Below, piece after piece: positions 23,963-32,989 of a DNA stretch of 59,667 nt. A model generated the notes under the pieces. That model searched no databases and was not told the origin of the DNA. It saw only the letters and a list, made by a program, of their open reading frames with translations. The DNA comes from CBDAPI01 sp964565865 (GTDB taxonomy: Bacteria > Acidobacteriota > UBA6911 > RPQK01 > CBDAPI01), in the NCBI GenBank assembly GCA_964565865.1, contig CAZMGM010000012.1, forward strand, positions 1 through 59,667, read 5' to 3'. Both the position numbers and the translations under genes were made by a program. Within the stretch, counting starts at the first letter, position 1, and every line of letters begins with the position of its first letter.

Positions 23963-25729
23963 TCAAGCTGGCTCCCCTCTCTGATCCAACTGAATCCGCC
24001 TCCGTTCGATACTCTGTAACTCTTCAAGCAGCTGGTCAATCACAGGCGAAGAAGAATCTCTCTCTTCCTCCAGCCTGATCTGCTCTCGAATCCGGCGCTT
24101 TTGCTCATCCAGCTGGAGTTTCCCTAGACTGCGAATACTTTCCAGGATAATCGTCTCGTCTTTGGTTACGAACGATGAGCTTAGACTCACCATCTCGAGA
24201 AGATCGACGTCCGACTCTTCCTCCAGAGCATCCCGAAGACTCAGGATATCGGGTTGGCAATTTCGTTTCCATAATTCCAGTATTTTCTCGACAAGCCTCT
24301 GGGTAGCCAGACCTCTTACAAGACCGGAGTCAACCCGTGGTTTCAGGAGAGGCCCCAGCTTCGGATCCATCAGGGCATTCAAAAGCAACGCTTCGGCAGG
24401 ACGGACTTCGGTGCCAGGTGTGCTGGCGTTATCGGGCCCGCCTTTCTTCCGGCTCCGAAAACGTCGGACCTGCTGTAAGACGAGGTCGGGGGCAACCTGC
24501 AGACGAGATGCTACTTTGGAGACGTACTCAGACCTTTCGATCCGATTCTCGATTCGTTTGAGCAGGGCACTGATTTGATCGACAATTTCCTGTTTTCCGC
24601 GCGGACCGAAGGCATCTCGATGTTGTGAGATACAAAGGTCGAGAACGAAGTCGATGCCGGGGAGAGAACGCACGAGCTCTTCACGATACGCCTCAGCCCC
24701 ATGCCTGTTAATGAAGGTGTCGGGATCGGACTGCTCCGGGAGCCGAACCACATTCACCCTGATCCCTCCTTCCATGAGCAGTTCAATACAGCGCTGGGCT
24801 GCCCGTAAACCTGCCTCGTCCGAGTCATAGCTCAGAATGACTTGCCGGGTGTAGCGACGCAGCAGCTTGACCTGGTTCCCAGTGAGACTCGTCCCCAGGG
24901 AAGCGACTATATTGCGAAATCCGGCCTGAAAGGGAACGATACAATCGAAATACCCCTCCACCAGAATCACACAGTCGCGTCGTCTAATCTCCTGCTGGGA
25001 CAAATCCAACGCGAAGAGATGAAAGCTTTTCTTGTAGAGGACAGTCTCGGGTGAGTTCAGGTACTTGGGAAATACCTGGCCCAGAGCTCGACCTCCGAAA
25101 GCAATCACGCGGCCCGATGCGTCTCTGATCGGAATCGTAATGCGCTCACGAAAATTGTCGTACAGCTGCCCTTCCTCATTCTTGCGGATCAGGCCGCACT
25201 TCAGTGCCAGCGATTCGGACAGGGTCTTTTGTTTCAGCAGCCGCAGAAGTCGATTACCGGGCGGCGCATACCCCAGTCCAAATCTTTCGATGGTCTCCTC
25301 TGAAATCTTTCTCTGCACCAGATAGCTGGATGCCTGAGGGCTGGCCTGCAGAGTCTCGCAAAAATACGCCTGGGCCGTCTCCATCAGAGACAGAAGGCGA
25401 CCGTCGTCCCGGAGCCGGGCGGACATGCCGGGTTGTTCGGAAGGGAGAGGAATCCCCTGCCGTTCAGCCAGATACTTGACCGCATCCGGAAAACTGAGGT
25501 TTTCGATGAGTTGGACGAAACCGATGACATCTCCGCCCGCCTGACAGCCAAAGCACTTGAAGATCTGCTTACTCTCACTGACATTAAAGGAAGGCGTTTT
25601 CTCGTTGTGGAAGGGACAGAGACCGACCTGGTTCTGACCACTCTTTCTCAGACGGACATACCCGCTCACAACATCTCGGATGTCGTTACTGTCACGGACT
25701 TGCTCGATGTAGGACTCGTCAAAACTCAT
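23963..25729 (-). CDS. dnaG: DNA primase DnaG
   Basis: A 588-residue primase. The N-terminal CHC2 zinc finger uses C38, H41, C59 and C62 (CPFH ... CFGC). The TOPRIM core shows VEGYFDCI with the acidic residue E and YDSDEAGL with D-x-D. The C-terminal helicase-binding part is helical (about 430-588). It makes RNA primers for replication. It sits 63 nt before rpoD; the gene that would normally precede it, mutS2, is present only as a relic. Confidence 0.97.
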   Translation of the reverse strand: MSFDESYIEQVRDSNDIRDVVSGYVRLRKSGQNQVGLCPFHNEKTPSFNVSESKQIFKCFGCQAGGDVIGFVQLIENLSFPDAVKYLAERQGIPLPSEQPGMSARLRDDGRLLSLMETAQAYFCETLQASPQASSYLVQRKISEETIERFGLGYAPPGNRLLRLLKQKTLSESLALKCGLIRKNEEGQLYDNFRERITIPIRDASGRVIAFGGRALGQVFPKYLNSPETVLYKKSFHLFALDLSQQEIRRRDCVILVEGYFDCIVPFQAGFRNIVASLGTSLTGNQVKLLRRYTRQVILSYDSDEAGLRAAQRCIELLMEGGIRVNVVRLPEQSDPDTFINRHGAEAYREELVRSLPGIDFVLDLCISQHRDAFGPRGKQEIVDQISALLKRIENRIERSEYVSKVASRLQVAPDLVLQQVRRFRSRKKGGPDNASTPGTEVRPAEALLLNALMDPKLGPLLKPRVDSGLVRGLATQRLVEKILELWKRNCQPDILSLRDALEEESDVDLLEMVSLSSSFVTKDETIILESIRSLGKLQLDEQKRRIREQIRLEEERDSSSPVIDQLLEELQSIERRRIQLDQRGEPA

Positions 25730-25743
25730 CGAAGCTCACCAGA

Positions 25744-26253
25744 TCAGTGATGCAGGGCTACTATGGTCGCCCCTTCTTCTATCTGGAGCCGACTGACCTG
25801 TGGGTGCTCGGAGAGGAAGCTCGGCAACGCTCCCTGGAGACGCCCGCTACCAAACCTGTGGGCCAGTCTGACTTCCACAGCTCCAGACACAAAGGAATTT
25901 GTCCGCAAGCTGGATCACCTCTTCCACTCTTTTTCCGATCAGGTTCAATTCCCGATTCGTGTCCTCTATGATCTCCCTAGTAATTTGCGGTTTTCCAGGA
26001 TGACTTTGCGCTCCCTGCCGACAGCCTCGCGCTGCGCCAGTTTGAGGTGCAATCTCTTTCACTCGATGTTGACGCTCGCCTCTTCATGGTCAATCCGGGT
26101 AATTCGTCCCATCCGCTTCAACCAGGGGGCCCCGACTTCCGCCCCAACCCTCAACACCTCGGACGATGGCCTCCAGTCCGTCTTTGGCTGAGACTCCTTG
26201 CAAAGCTCCATAACCTTATGGAATCCACCCAGCCTCAGCGTCGCGGAGTCCAT
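25744..26253 (-). pseudogene. mutS2: mutS2 relic (both ends kept, middle lost)
   Basis: Reading down from 26253, the sequence encodes the start MDSATLRLGGFHKVMELCKE of MutS2. A jump leads to the KOW-like segment (VGAEVGAPWLKRMGRITRID) near the end of the protein. After in-frame stops and frameshifts comes the Smr domain (ELNLIGKRVEEVIQLADKFL, then EVRLAHRFGSGRLQGALPSF and VSRLQIEEGATIVAL). Intact MutS2 is about 780-800 aa; the whole ATPase is missing. It lies exactly between larB and dnaG, so the decay happened in place. Confidence 0.85.
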
Positions 26254-26257
26254 GAGG

Positions 26258-27019
26258 TCACCGATTCGGGGCAGATCGGGATCGATTGATCAGACTGGCG
26301 ACACAGCCGGCCCCGAATCCATTGTCGATATTCACGACCGTCACGTTTGGTGAGCAGCTATTGAGCATTCCAAGCAAAGCGGCAATTCCCCCAAAGGCGG
26401 CTCCATAGCCGATGCTCGTGGGCACTGCTATGACCGGACACTCTACTAAGTCCCCGACTACACTGGGAAGAGCTCCCTCCATACCCGCCACTGCCACGAT
26501 CACGGTGCACTCAATGATTTCCTCTCTCAAGCTCAGCAGGCGGTGAACGCCAGCCACACCACAGTCGTAGCTGGTCAACACCTCATTGCCCATGACCCGG
26601 GCAGTTACAGCCGCCTCCTCGGCTACCGGGATGTCCGATGTTCCCGCCGATACGACAGCAATGGTTCCGACTCCCCTGATGTTCTTGTCGCGTTGAACCG
26701 CAACGACTCGAGAGCGCGGAAAGTGCTGGGCCTCAGGACAGAGTTCCCGGACCGCCGAAAATACTTCCTGGGACGCCGCTGTGATGAGCAGGTTCTCGTG
26801 ACGCTCTAGAAGACTCGCGGCGATGGCTAGAATCTGCTCTGTCGTTTTTCCCCGTCCAAAAATAACTTCGGGAAACCCCTGACGCAGGTGTCGGTGATGG
26901 TCAACCTTCGCGAATTCAAGATTCTGGTAGGGAAGATCCTTCAGGAAGCGGAGAAGCTCGTCCTCAGCAACTCTGCCGTCCTTGAACTGCCTCAGCACTT
27001 CAGGGAGTGTATTCGTCAC
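26258..27019 (-). CDS. larB: Nickel-pincer cofactor synthase component LarB
   Basis: A 253-residue protein with a C-terminal domain like PurE/AIR carboxylase. GTIAVVSAGTSDIPVAEEAA, VAGMEGALPSVV and VPTSIGYGA are the family motifs. LarB carboxylates nicotinic acid adenine dinucleotide, the first step to the nickel-pincer nucleotide of lactate racemase-type enzymes. The start is GTG at 27019. larC, larE and a larA homologue are not in the window. It follows pnp by 53 nt and precedes the mutS2 relic by 4 nt. Confidence 0.9.
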   Translation of the reverse strand: MTNTLPEVLRQFKDGRVAEDELLRFLKDLPYQNLEFAKVDHHRHLRQGFPEVIFGRGKTTEQILAIAASLLERHENLLITAASQEVFSAVRELCPEAQHFPRSRVVAVQRDKNIRGVGTIAVVSAGTSDIPVAEEAAVTARVMGNEVLTSYDCGVAGVHRLLSLREEIIECTVIVAVAGMEGALPSVVGDLVECPVIAVPTSIGYGAAFGGIAALLGMLNSCSPNVTVVNIDNGFGAGCVASLINRSRSAPNR

Positions 27020-27072
27020 GGTCTGTATGGTAACCGCTTACCAGTTTCCTGGAGAAGGCCGAATGGCAGTAT

Positions 27073-29175
27073 TCATGATTCCCTCTGGTCTTCCAGAACC
27101 GCCTTACGGCTCAGCCGAATTTTATTCTGTGCATCAATGTCCAGGACCTTGACCAAGATCTTATCTCCCCGCTTGACCTCGGAGTGGATATCCTCGACTC
27201 TCCTGTTGGCTATTTGAGAAATGTGAAGCAGACCTTCGGTTCCCGGCAGGATCTCGACAAAAGCACCGAAATCCAAGACTTTCACCACCTTACCCAGATA
27301 TGTCTGCCCCTTCTCCGCGCTGGCTGTGAGTTCCTTGACGTGATCGATGGCCCTCTGTGCCGAAGACTCGTCGGCTGAGAAAATCTGCACAGTTCCATCA
27401 TCCTCGATGTCGATCTTGACCCCATACTCTTCGCACATACCACGGATAATCTTGCCACCGGGGCCGATTACCCCGCCGATCTTGTCGGGGTTGATCTGAA
27501 TAGTCAGAATCCGCGGTGCGTAGGCAGACAGGCCGGAACGAGGCTGGTCGATTGTGGAGGCCATCGTCTCCAGAATAGCAAGGCGCCCCTGGCGCGCCTG
27601 TTGGAGAGCTTCGGACATGATTTCGCGGTTCACACCTGCGATCTTGATATCCATCTGTAGAGCCGTGATCCCCTTAGCGCTGCCTGCCACCTTGAAATCC
27701 ATGTCTCCGTAGTGGTCTTCGGCCCCTGCGATGTCCGAAAGAATCGCGTATTGATCCCCGTCCTTGACGAGGCCCATCGCAATTCCAGCCACCGGCGCCT
27801 TGACGGGTACTCCGGCATCCTGAAGAGCCATGCTCCCTCCGCACACCGTCGCCATCGAGGATGACCCATTCGACTCCAGGATGTCCGAGACTACCCGAAC
27901 CGTATAAGGGAATTCAGTTTGGTCCGGCAGCATTGGAGTTAGAGCCCGCTCTGCCAGCACTCCATGCCCTATTTCCCGCCGGCCCGGGCCTCTCAGAAAA
28001 CGTACTTCACCCACACTGAAAGGCGGAAAGTTATAGTGCAGCATGAAGGTCTTCGAGAAGTTACCTGTAAGACCGTCCACCCTCTGGACATCTTCCCCCG
28101 TCCCCAGTGTAACCGTGGCCAGAGCCTGGGTCTCTCCGCGGGTAAAAAGAGCCGATCCATGGGCCCGGGGAAGCAAGCCAACCTCCGTGTTGATCGGTCG
28201 AATCTGGTCGAAGGTACGACCGTCGAGCCTCTCCTGGCGGTCGAGGACCTGATGGCGGAACACACGCTCCTTGATCAGGCTGAAAATCTCGGCTGCCTGT
28301 TTGCGCTTGTCTTCATCTTCCTCGGGATAGGAGTCAACAATCTCCTCCTTACATTGCCGTAGCCGGGCTTCACTAGCTAGCTTTCCCTCCGTTCCGGAAA
28401 CCTTCAGTGCCTCAAGGATGGAGGTCGTGCTCTTGTCAGATATCTCCTGCTCCAATGCCGAGTCGATTTCACTGGCTTTAAACTGCCATTTCTTCTTCCC
28501 CGTTTGGGTTGCCAGATCGCGGATGGCCTGAATAATTCGACGGATCTCCTGATGACCAAAGTCGAGAGCTTCAACGATTCTCTCTTCCGGGACCTCCCTG
28601 GCTCCAGCCTCAACCATCAGAACAGCCTCTTCACGGGCTGCCATGATCAGGTTCAGATCGCTGTTTTCCAGTTGGTTGAAAGTCGGGTTGACAACGAGCT
28701 TGCCGTCGACGATTCCGATCCGGATCGAGGCGATCGGGACGTCGAAAGGAATGTCGCTGCAATAAAGAGCAGCCGAGGACCCGATCATGGCCAGAATGTC
28801 AGGATTGATCTCTGGCTCGGCTGAGAGGACCAGAGCGATCACCTGGGTTTCGTGTCTGAAGCCTTTGGGAAAGAGGGGGCGCACGGGCCGGTCAATCAAT
28901 CGACTCGTGAGCGTCTCCTTTTCAGTCGGGCGTCCTTCCCTCTTGAAGAACCCGCCGGGAATCTTACCTGCTGCGTAGGTATACTCGCGGTATTCGCAAG
29001 TCAGTGGAAGAAAGGGGAGAGCTTTGGGCTCTTTCTGAGAGCAGGCGGTAACCAAAATTGCCGTATCCCCATATCTAACCAGTACTGCTCCATCGGCCTG
29101 TTTCGCAATACGTCCAGATTCGATTGAAAGAGTTCGTTCGCCCAGCGGCAATTCTACCTTTAGTTCATCTGTCAT
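27073..29175 (-). CDS. pnp: Polyribonucleotide nucleotidyltransferase (PNPase)
   Basis: A 700-residue enzyme. It has two RNase PH-like domains (about residues 5-220 and 310-540), then a KH domain (KIGGVIGPGGKIIRGMCEEYG, about 555-605) and an S1 domain (GQTYLGKVVKVLDFGAFVEI, about 620-690). It degrades RNA 3'-5' with phosphate and is part of the degradosome. ACAGGA precedes the ATG. It follows rpsO at 181 nt, the conserved rpsO-pnp arrangement in which pnp mRNA is usually autoregulated. Confidence 0.97.
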   Translation of the reverse strand: MTDELKVELPLGERTLSIESGRIAKQADGAVLVRYGDTAILVTACSQKEPKALPFLPLTCEYREYTYAAGKIPGGFFKREGRPTEKETLTSRLIDRPVRPLFPKGFRHETQVIALVLSAEPEINPDILAMIGSSAALYCSDIPFDVPIASIRIGIVDGKLVVNPTFNQLENSDLNLIMAAREEAVLMVEAGAREVPEERIVEALDFGHQEIRRIIQAIRDLATQTGKKKWQFKASEIDSALEQEISDKSTTSILEALKVSGTEGKLASEARLRQCKEEIVDSYPEEDEDKRKQAAEIFSLIKERVFRHQVLDRQERLDGRTFDQIRPINTEVGLLPRAHGSALFTRGETQALATVTLGTGEDVQRVDGLTGNFSKTFMLHYNFPPFSVGEVRFLRGPGRREIGHGVLAERALTPMLPDQTEFPYTVRVVSDILESNGSSSMATVCGGSMALQDAGVPVKAPVAGIAMGLVKDGDQYAILSDIAGAEDHYGDMDFKVAGSAKGITALQMDIKIAGVNREIMSEALQQARQGRLAILETMASTIDQPRSGLSAYAPRILTIQINPDKIGGVIGPGGKIIRGMCEEYGVKIDIEDDGTVQIFSADESSAQRAIDHVKELTASAEKGQTYLGKVVKVLDFGAFVEILPGTEGLLHISQIANRRVEDIHSEVKRGDKILVKVLDIDAQNKIRLSRKAVLEDQRES

Positions 29176-29356
29176 TTTTTTAGTTTTCCTGTGGTGTTAT
29201 TGAAGGAACCAGAACCAAAGCTCAATCTGCTATTCCAGCACCAAGCTGGCTCTTGAAACTCACTTTTCTGCGGCAGGAGACAATCCTTGACCAGACTCTC
29301 TCTCACAAACCCGGAACGGCTCGATCGGGTCAGGCAACCCGGGGATGGAGTGCTTC

Positions 29357-29626
29357 TTACTTGCGGAGTCCCAACCGGCCGATCAAATCCTTGTACCGAG
29401 TGAAGTCCTTCCTCTTCAAATAGTCGAGGAGGCGCCTACGTTGGCCTACCATCTTGAGAAGCCCACGTCGGGAATGGTGGTCGTGGTTATGACTCTTTAA
29501 ATGGTCGGTCAGATAGCTGATTCTCTCGCTGAGGATTGCGACCTGTACTTCTGGGGATCCAGTGTCCGAGCCGTGCAGCTGATAACTATTTATAATATTG
29601 TCTTTTCGTTCTCTGGTTAGAGTCAT
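29357..29626 (-). CDS. rpsO: 30S ribosomal protein S15
   Basis: An 89-residue protein of normal length, with the family motifs GSPEVQVAILSERI, HLKSHNHDHHSRRGLLKMVG and RRRLLDYLKRKD. It binds 16S rRNA helix 22 in the 30S platform. It heads the pnp operon and has a recognisable sigma-70 promoter just upstream. Confidence 0.97.
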   Translation of the reverse strand: MTLTRERKDNIINSYQLHGSDTGSPEVQVAILSERISYLTDHLKSHNHDHHSRRGLLKMVGQRRRLLDYLKRKDFTRYKDLIGRLGLRK

Positions 29627-29656
29627 TCTTTTTCGTTACTTCTTTAATCTGGGGCA

Positions 29657-29685
29657 ATTTAACAAAAAACCCTCTTCCTTGTAAA
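29657..29685 (-). promoter_or_regulatory. Predicted sigma-70 promoter of rpsO-pnp
   Basis: On the minus strand TTTACA (-35, 29680-29685) and TTAAAT (-10, 29657-29662) are separated by exactly 17 bp, about 30 nt upstream of the rpsO ATG. The matches to consensus are 5 of 6 and 4 of 6. Confidence 0.55.
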
Positions 29686-29991
29686 TAAAGCATTCGTTAG
29701 ACCGGTCCCGTGCTGATCGGATTGGTCAAGAGCCTTAACGCAGGGACAAGGGCGAAAATGGGACGCTAACTAGTGCTGCTGCAGTCCAAGACTGAATCAT
29801 GAAAAGTCGATGTTTCCTGCCAGGGATCCTAAGGAAGAAAAGGGGATCAGATAGAATTGTGCACCTGCAGCGAGACTGTCAGCCAGCTTCTCTTCCGGTA
29901 TGAAAGTTGCGTTGCCAGGACCAACATCAACTGAAGTCGAAGAATTCGACCAGGACCCTTGACAGAAGGAGTCCAGATAAAGGCTGCTAGA
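29686..29991. other. Intergenic region between rpsO and the FAD oxidoreductase
   Basis: About 300 bp between divergent genes. No RNA gene or clear relic was recognised. A minus-strand frame through 29797-29958 reads like ordinary protein but matches nothing I know. Confidence 0.4.
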
Positions 29992-31077
29992 ATGGCGGGC
30001 GGAAAAATGGAAACGGACGTGCTGATCGTCGGAGCGGGGTTTGCTGGCGCCGCCACAGCCTATCACTTGAGCCGCAGCTTCAACGGCTCCGTTGTTGTTA
30101 TTGAGGCGGAGCCTGAGCCGGGTTTGCATGCCTCGGGTTTGAACGCCTCCATGGTTATCCAGCCAACCCAGTCCGAGCCGGTCCGTGACCTGTGTATCCG
30201 TAGCCGTTCTTTCTACCAGGAGCATGCCGGCGTGACCGGTTTCAATCAGACCGGGTCGCTGATGCTGGGATCTATGTCGGTTCTGGAGAGCCTACGGGAT
30301 CCCGAAACGTTCCAATCTGAGATCCGTTCAACCGCCGCGACGTGCCGGCAGGTTCCTTTACTGGAGGGCCACATTTTCGAAGGTGCCTTATGGACTCCAA
30401 GCGACGGGATTATGGATATTCGCCGACTGCTGCGTTTCTACATCCGAGCCGCAACCGAAAAGGGCGTGACCTTTCAGTGCGGCCAGAGGGTCAGGCAACT
30501 CCGGCTGGGAAAGCGTTTCGAAGTCTTGACGACAAGTGGAGAGATTAGCGCAGACCGCCTGGTCAATGCGGCAGGGGCGTGGGCAACACCCCTTGCAGAG
30601 GCGTCGGGGGCAACTCCCTTCGAGCTTTCCGTCTTCAAACGACATCTTTTTGTCCTTGACTCTTCGCGATCAATCGATCCAGAGTCCCCTGCGGTATGGA
30701 ATCTGGACAAGGAATTCTACTTCCGCCCTTACTCGGGCGGCCTGCTCTTGTGCGTGTGCGACGCTGAACAGGTACATCGGCTGGATTCCAATATCGATCC
30801 GGAAATCAGGCAACACCTGGCTGAGATCTTGTGGAAGGAGCTGCCTGCTCTTCACGACACCGAGCAGAGAGAGGCGTGGTGCTGCTTCCGAGTTTTTACG
30901 GTCGACGAATTACCCTTGATCGGACCGGATCCGTCACTACCCGGATTCTACTGGGTAGCGGGGCTGGGGGGATACGGAATGTCAGCCAGCTGGGAGATTG
31001 GAAGGCTAGCCGCTCTCAGCATTGCCGACAACCAGGTCGCGCCACAATTTGACCCGATCCGGTTTCGGGAAATTTAA
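29992..31077 (+). CDS. FAD-dependent oxidoreductase (DAO family)
   Basis: A protein of about 361 residues. The N-terminal dinucleotide-binding motif DVLIVGAGFAGAATAYHLS is followed by an acidic strand end (VVVIEAE). The C-terminal FAD-contact region reads DELPLIGPDPSLPGFYWVAG, then LGGYGMSASWEIGRL. This is the D-amino acid oxidase/glycine oxidase/sarcosine oxidase-like fold. It probably oxidises an amine or amino acid; the substrate is not readable. The frame stays open to a TTG at 29959; ATG 29992 and ATG 30007 are the likely starts. It stands alone, convergent with the next pair. Confidence 0.85.
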   Translation: MAGGKMETDVLIVGAGFAGAATAYHLSRSFNGSVVVIEAEPEPGLHASGLNASMVIQPTQSEPVRDLCIRSRSFYQEHAGVTGFNQTGSLMLGSMSVLESLRDPETFQSEIRSTAATCRQVPLLEGHIFEGALWTPSDGIMDIRRLLRFYIRAATEKGVTFQCGQRVRQLRLGKRFEVLTTSGEISADRLVNAAGAWATPLAEASGATPFELSVFKRHLFVLDSSRSIDPESPAVWNLDKEFYFRPYSGGLLLCVCDAEQVHRLDSNIDPEIRQHLAEILWKELPALHDTEQREAWCCFRVFTVDELPLIGPDPSLPGFYWVAGLGGYGMSASWEIGRLAALSIADNQVAPQFDPIRFREI

Positions 31078-31088
31078 ACACTCCAGCG

Positions 31089-31114
31089 AAAAAATTCCCT
31101 TACTCCGAGGGAAT
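31089..31114 (-). terminator. Terminator between convergent genes
   Basis: ATTCCCT and AGGGAAT form a perfect 7-bp stem with a 7-nt loop. On the minus strand a run of T follows, ending transcription from the 31318-32855 pair. It also lies 17 nt after the FAD oxidoreductase stop and may serve both strands. Confidence 0.65.
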
Positions 31115-31317
31115 CAGAAAAGTCTTCCCTACGAAAGGGGCAGATCAAACTGGAACCTATCCTGCTTTACAGGAAATAGATGTCTGTAGGACTTGTCATG
31201 GATGAGTTTTTCGGTTCTTCTCACCGCCGGCACTCTATTTGTAGCTCGTCTCGTTCTGGGTCTGATGCCGCGCTGGGCTAGCCAGCGCCTTCCACATGGA
31301 ATGTGCGATATGGAACT

Positions 31318-32295
31318 TTATTGAAGCTTAAGGTCCTCGATCAGGCGGAGGAGCAGGCGAGTGCGGGACTCGATCTGGGCATCCTTTCCACGTGTCAGCA
31401 GAACACGACTCAGTCCCACGGCTGCTCCCCCCAGCGCACCGACACCGGCAGCTGTTTTTCCGCCGGCCACCACACCGATCAGGGCACCCACGGCCGAGGT
31501 TTTCGCTATTTTGCCCAGGTCCTCTCCCTTGGAGGCACCTTCTTCGATCGTTCCTTCGCCATTTTTGACTTTTTCGTTAACGTGCTGGTCGATGCCGACC
31601 AGGGTTGCCTCGAGAGGAATGATTCGGCCATCGAGAAACCTGAGTTCTTCGAATCGAAGGCTCATCTGGGCCCTCCCCCGAACCCGTCCGGCCCTCTTGA
31701 GGTGTGAGATCTTTCCGTGCAGCTGGGTCCCTTCAGGTATGACAACCCCCCGTCGGAGGCGTACGTCTCTGAAGACCCGGGCTCGAAAAGTATCCCCCTT
31801 CTTGTTGAATTTGGTGCTAAGGGTATCGAGCAGCTCTACTTCAAACTCAGTCCCTGTAACGAGTACGCGGCGATCATCGGCCGATCTGGGGACCGATTCC
31901 CGAGGACCTTCGTCGACCGGTTCCTGTGGTGACTTCGGGGGAGAACGAACATCACGATCCGACGCGTCCGGTTGTAGCCCATAGCCCTCGTCGTAACCGT
32001 CTTCAAACCCTCGGCGGTAGGCAACCAGAAAGACCTCTCGCTCGTGCCGAGTTTCTTCATAGCCGTGATCGGCAACCTGAAACTCCTTGCGGTTTGCCAA
32101 ATTGAATCGCCGCTGTGCCTGATGGTCGTCCCTTCCCGCCTGGCGCCCATCCCGATACCCGAGATCGTAAGCTTCGCGATAAGTTTGAGTGGCTGTGATC
32201 TTCTCAGCCGCTGAGTTCGGAAAGAGGCTTGGCCACATCGCTGCGGCTACAGCAAGTCTTGCTACGTTAGCTTGGATCCGAGCGTGAGAAGTCAT
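31318..32295 (-). CDS. Exported protein with C-terminal glycine-zipper segment
   Basis: A 325-residue protein. A signal-like N-terminus (residues 1-30) is followed by a repetitive charged region (about 35-110) with YREAYDLGYRDGR, then YRRGFEDGYDEGYG. A beta-rich domain spans about 140-240 (GTEFEVELLDTLSTKF ... PEGTQLHGKISHLKR), similar to TrbI/conjugation-type or outer-membrane stabilising beta barrels. A glycine-rich segment (about 275-305, GALIGVVAGGKTAAGVGALGG) may insert in the membrane. Probably envelope-associated. Its start overlaps the stop of the upstream gene by 4 nt. Confidence 0.65.
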   Translation of the reverse strand: MTSHARIQANVARLAVAAAMWPSLFPNSAAEKITATQTYREAYDLGYRDGRQAGRDDHQAQRRFNLANRKEFQVADHGYEETRHEREVFLVAYRRGFEDGYDEGYGLQPDASDRDVRSPPKSPQEPVDEGPRESVPRSADDRRVLVTGTEFEVELLDTLSTKFNKKGDTFRARVFRDVRLRRGVVIPEGTQLHGKISHLKRAGRVRGRAQMSLRFEELRFLDGRIIPLEATLVGIDQHVNEKVKNGEGTIEEGASKGEDLGKIAKTSAVGALIGVVAGGKTAAGVGALGGAAVGLSRVLLTRGKDAQIESRTRLLLRLIEDLKLQ

Positions 32296-32855
32296 TCCCC
32301 TCCCGAATTTTCAGAGAGCAGAATTCTGCCCTTAATGTCCTTCCATTTCATCAGAAAACGAGGCTTGACCCTGGGGATATCAATCAGCGAGTCCTTTCCT
32401 GCGGGCTGCAGGGTGCCGGTTTGGTCGCGAAATTGGAAGTAGTAGGTGTCGATATTAGAGGCTCCTCTTTTCTCAAAGACGACGATGTTCGAAAAGTGCC
32501 CCAGAAACGTGCCCTCCTGGGCGTAGACTTCTGCTCCTTTCAGGCTATCCTCGGGGACCGTCCTCAACAGGTTGTACAGCACCGGAAAATAAGCATCTTC
32601 CCGAACAGGATAAAAGACGTGCTCAAAGAAGAGTTGGCAGCCTTGCAGGACGTCGGACTCGATCAAATATTCTCCCATGATCTTGTTGACTCGACCCCAT
32701 TTCGCAGTCCTGGGCTTTCCGGATATCTTGACCCGCAGGGGAAGGCCCAGGTCCGACAGACGGGCCGAGCAATCGTTTCCGGAAAAACCGGTCGGCGCGC
32801 AAGCCAACATCATGATCGACAAAAAGAACCACTTCATACTAGTACTTGTTGTCAT
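32292..32855 (-). CDS. Hypothetical exported protein
   Basis: A 187-residue protein with a signal peptide beginning at Met7 (MKWFFLSIMMLACAPTG). A start at 32837 is therefore as likely as 32855. The mature part is a small beta-rich domain with two cysteines that could pair. It is coupled to the glycine-zipper protein by an ATGA overlap, so the two may act together at the envelope. No family is recognised. Confidence 0.6.
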   Translation of the reverse strand: MTTSTSMKWFFLSIMMLACAPTGFSGNDCSARLSDLGLPLRVKISGKPRTAKWGRVNKIMGEYLIESDVLQGCQLFFEHVFYPVREDAYFPVLYNLLRTVPEDSLKGAEVYAQEGTFLGHFSNIVVFEKRGASNIDTYYFQFRDQTGTLQPAGKDSLIDIPRVKPRFLMKWKDIKGRILLSENSGGE

Positions 32856-32989
32856 GCATGCTAGCAGTCTAATAGATGGAATTGCCGACTGAAGGTTTCA
32901 AAATGGGACTCGCCGCTGTTCAATCCCCTCGGCGTGGTTAGTGAACAAATCTGTTGAAGCCGGGATACATGTTGTACCTCCAAAAGACA

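Noticed and set aside
29797..29958. Protein-like minus-strand frame before the FAD oxidoreductase
   Set aside because: It reads smoothly but matches no family I know and continues only as antisense of the oxidoreductase; too weak to call a relic.
31202..31324. 40-codon plus-strand ORF with a hydrophobic segment
   Set aside because: No ribosome-binding site was seen, it runs into the convergent gene, and there is no recognisable similarity. It could be chance.
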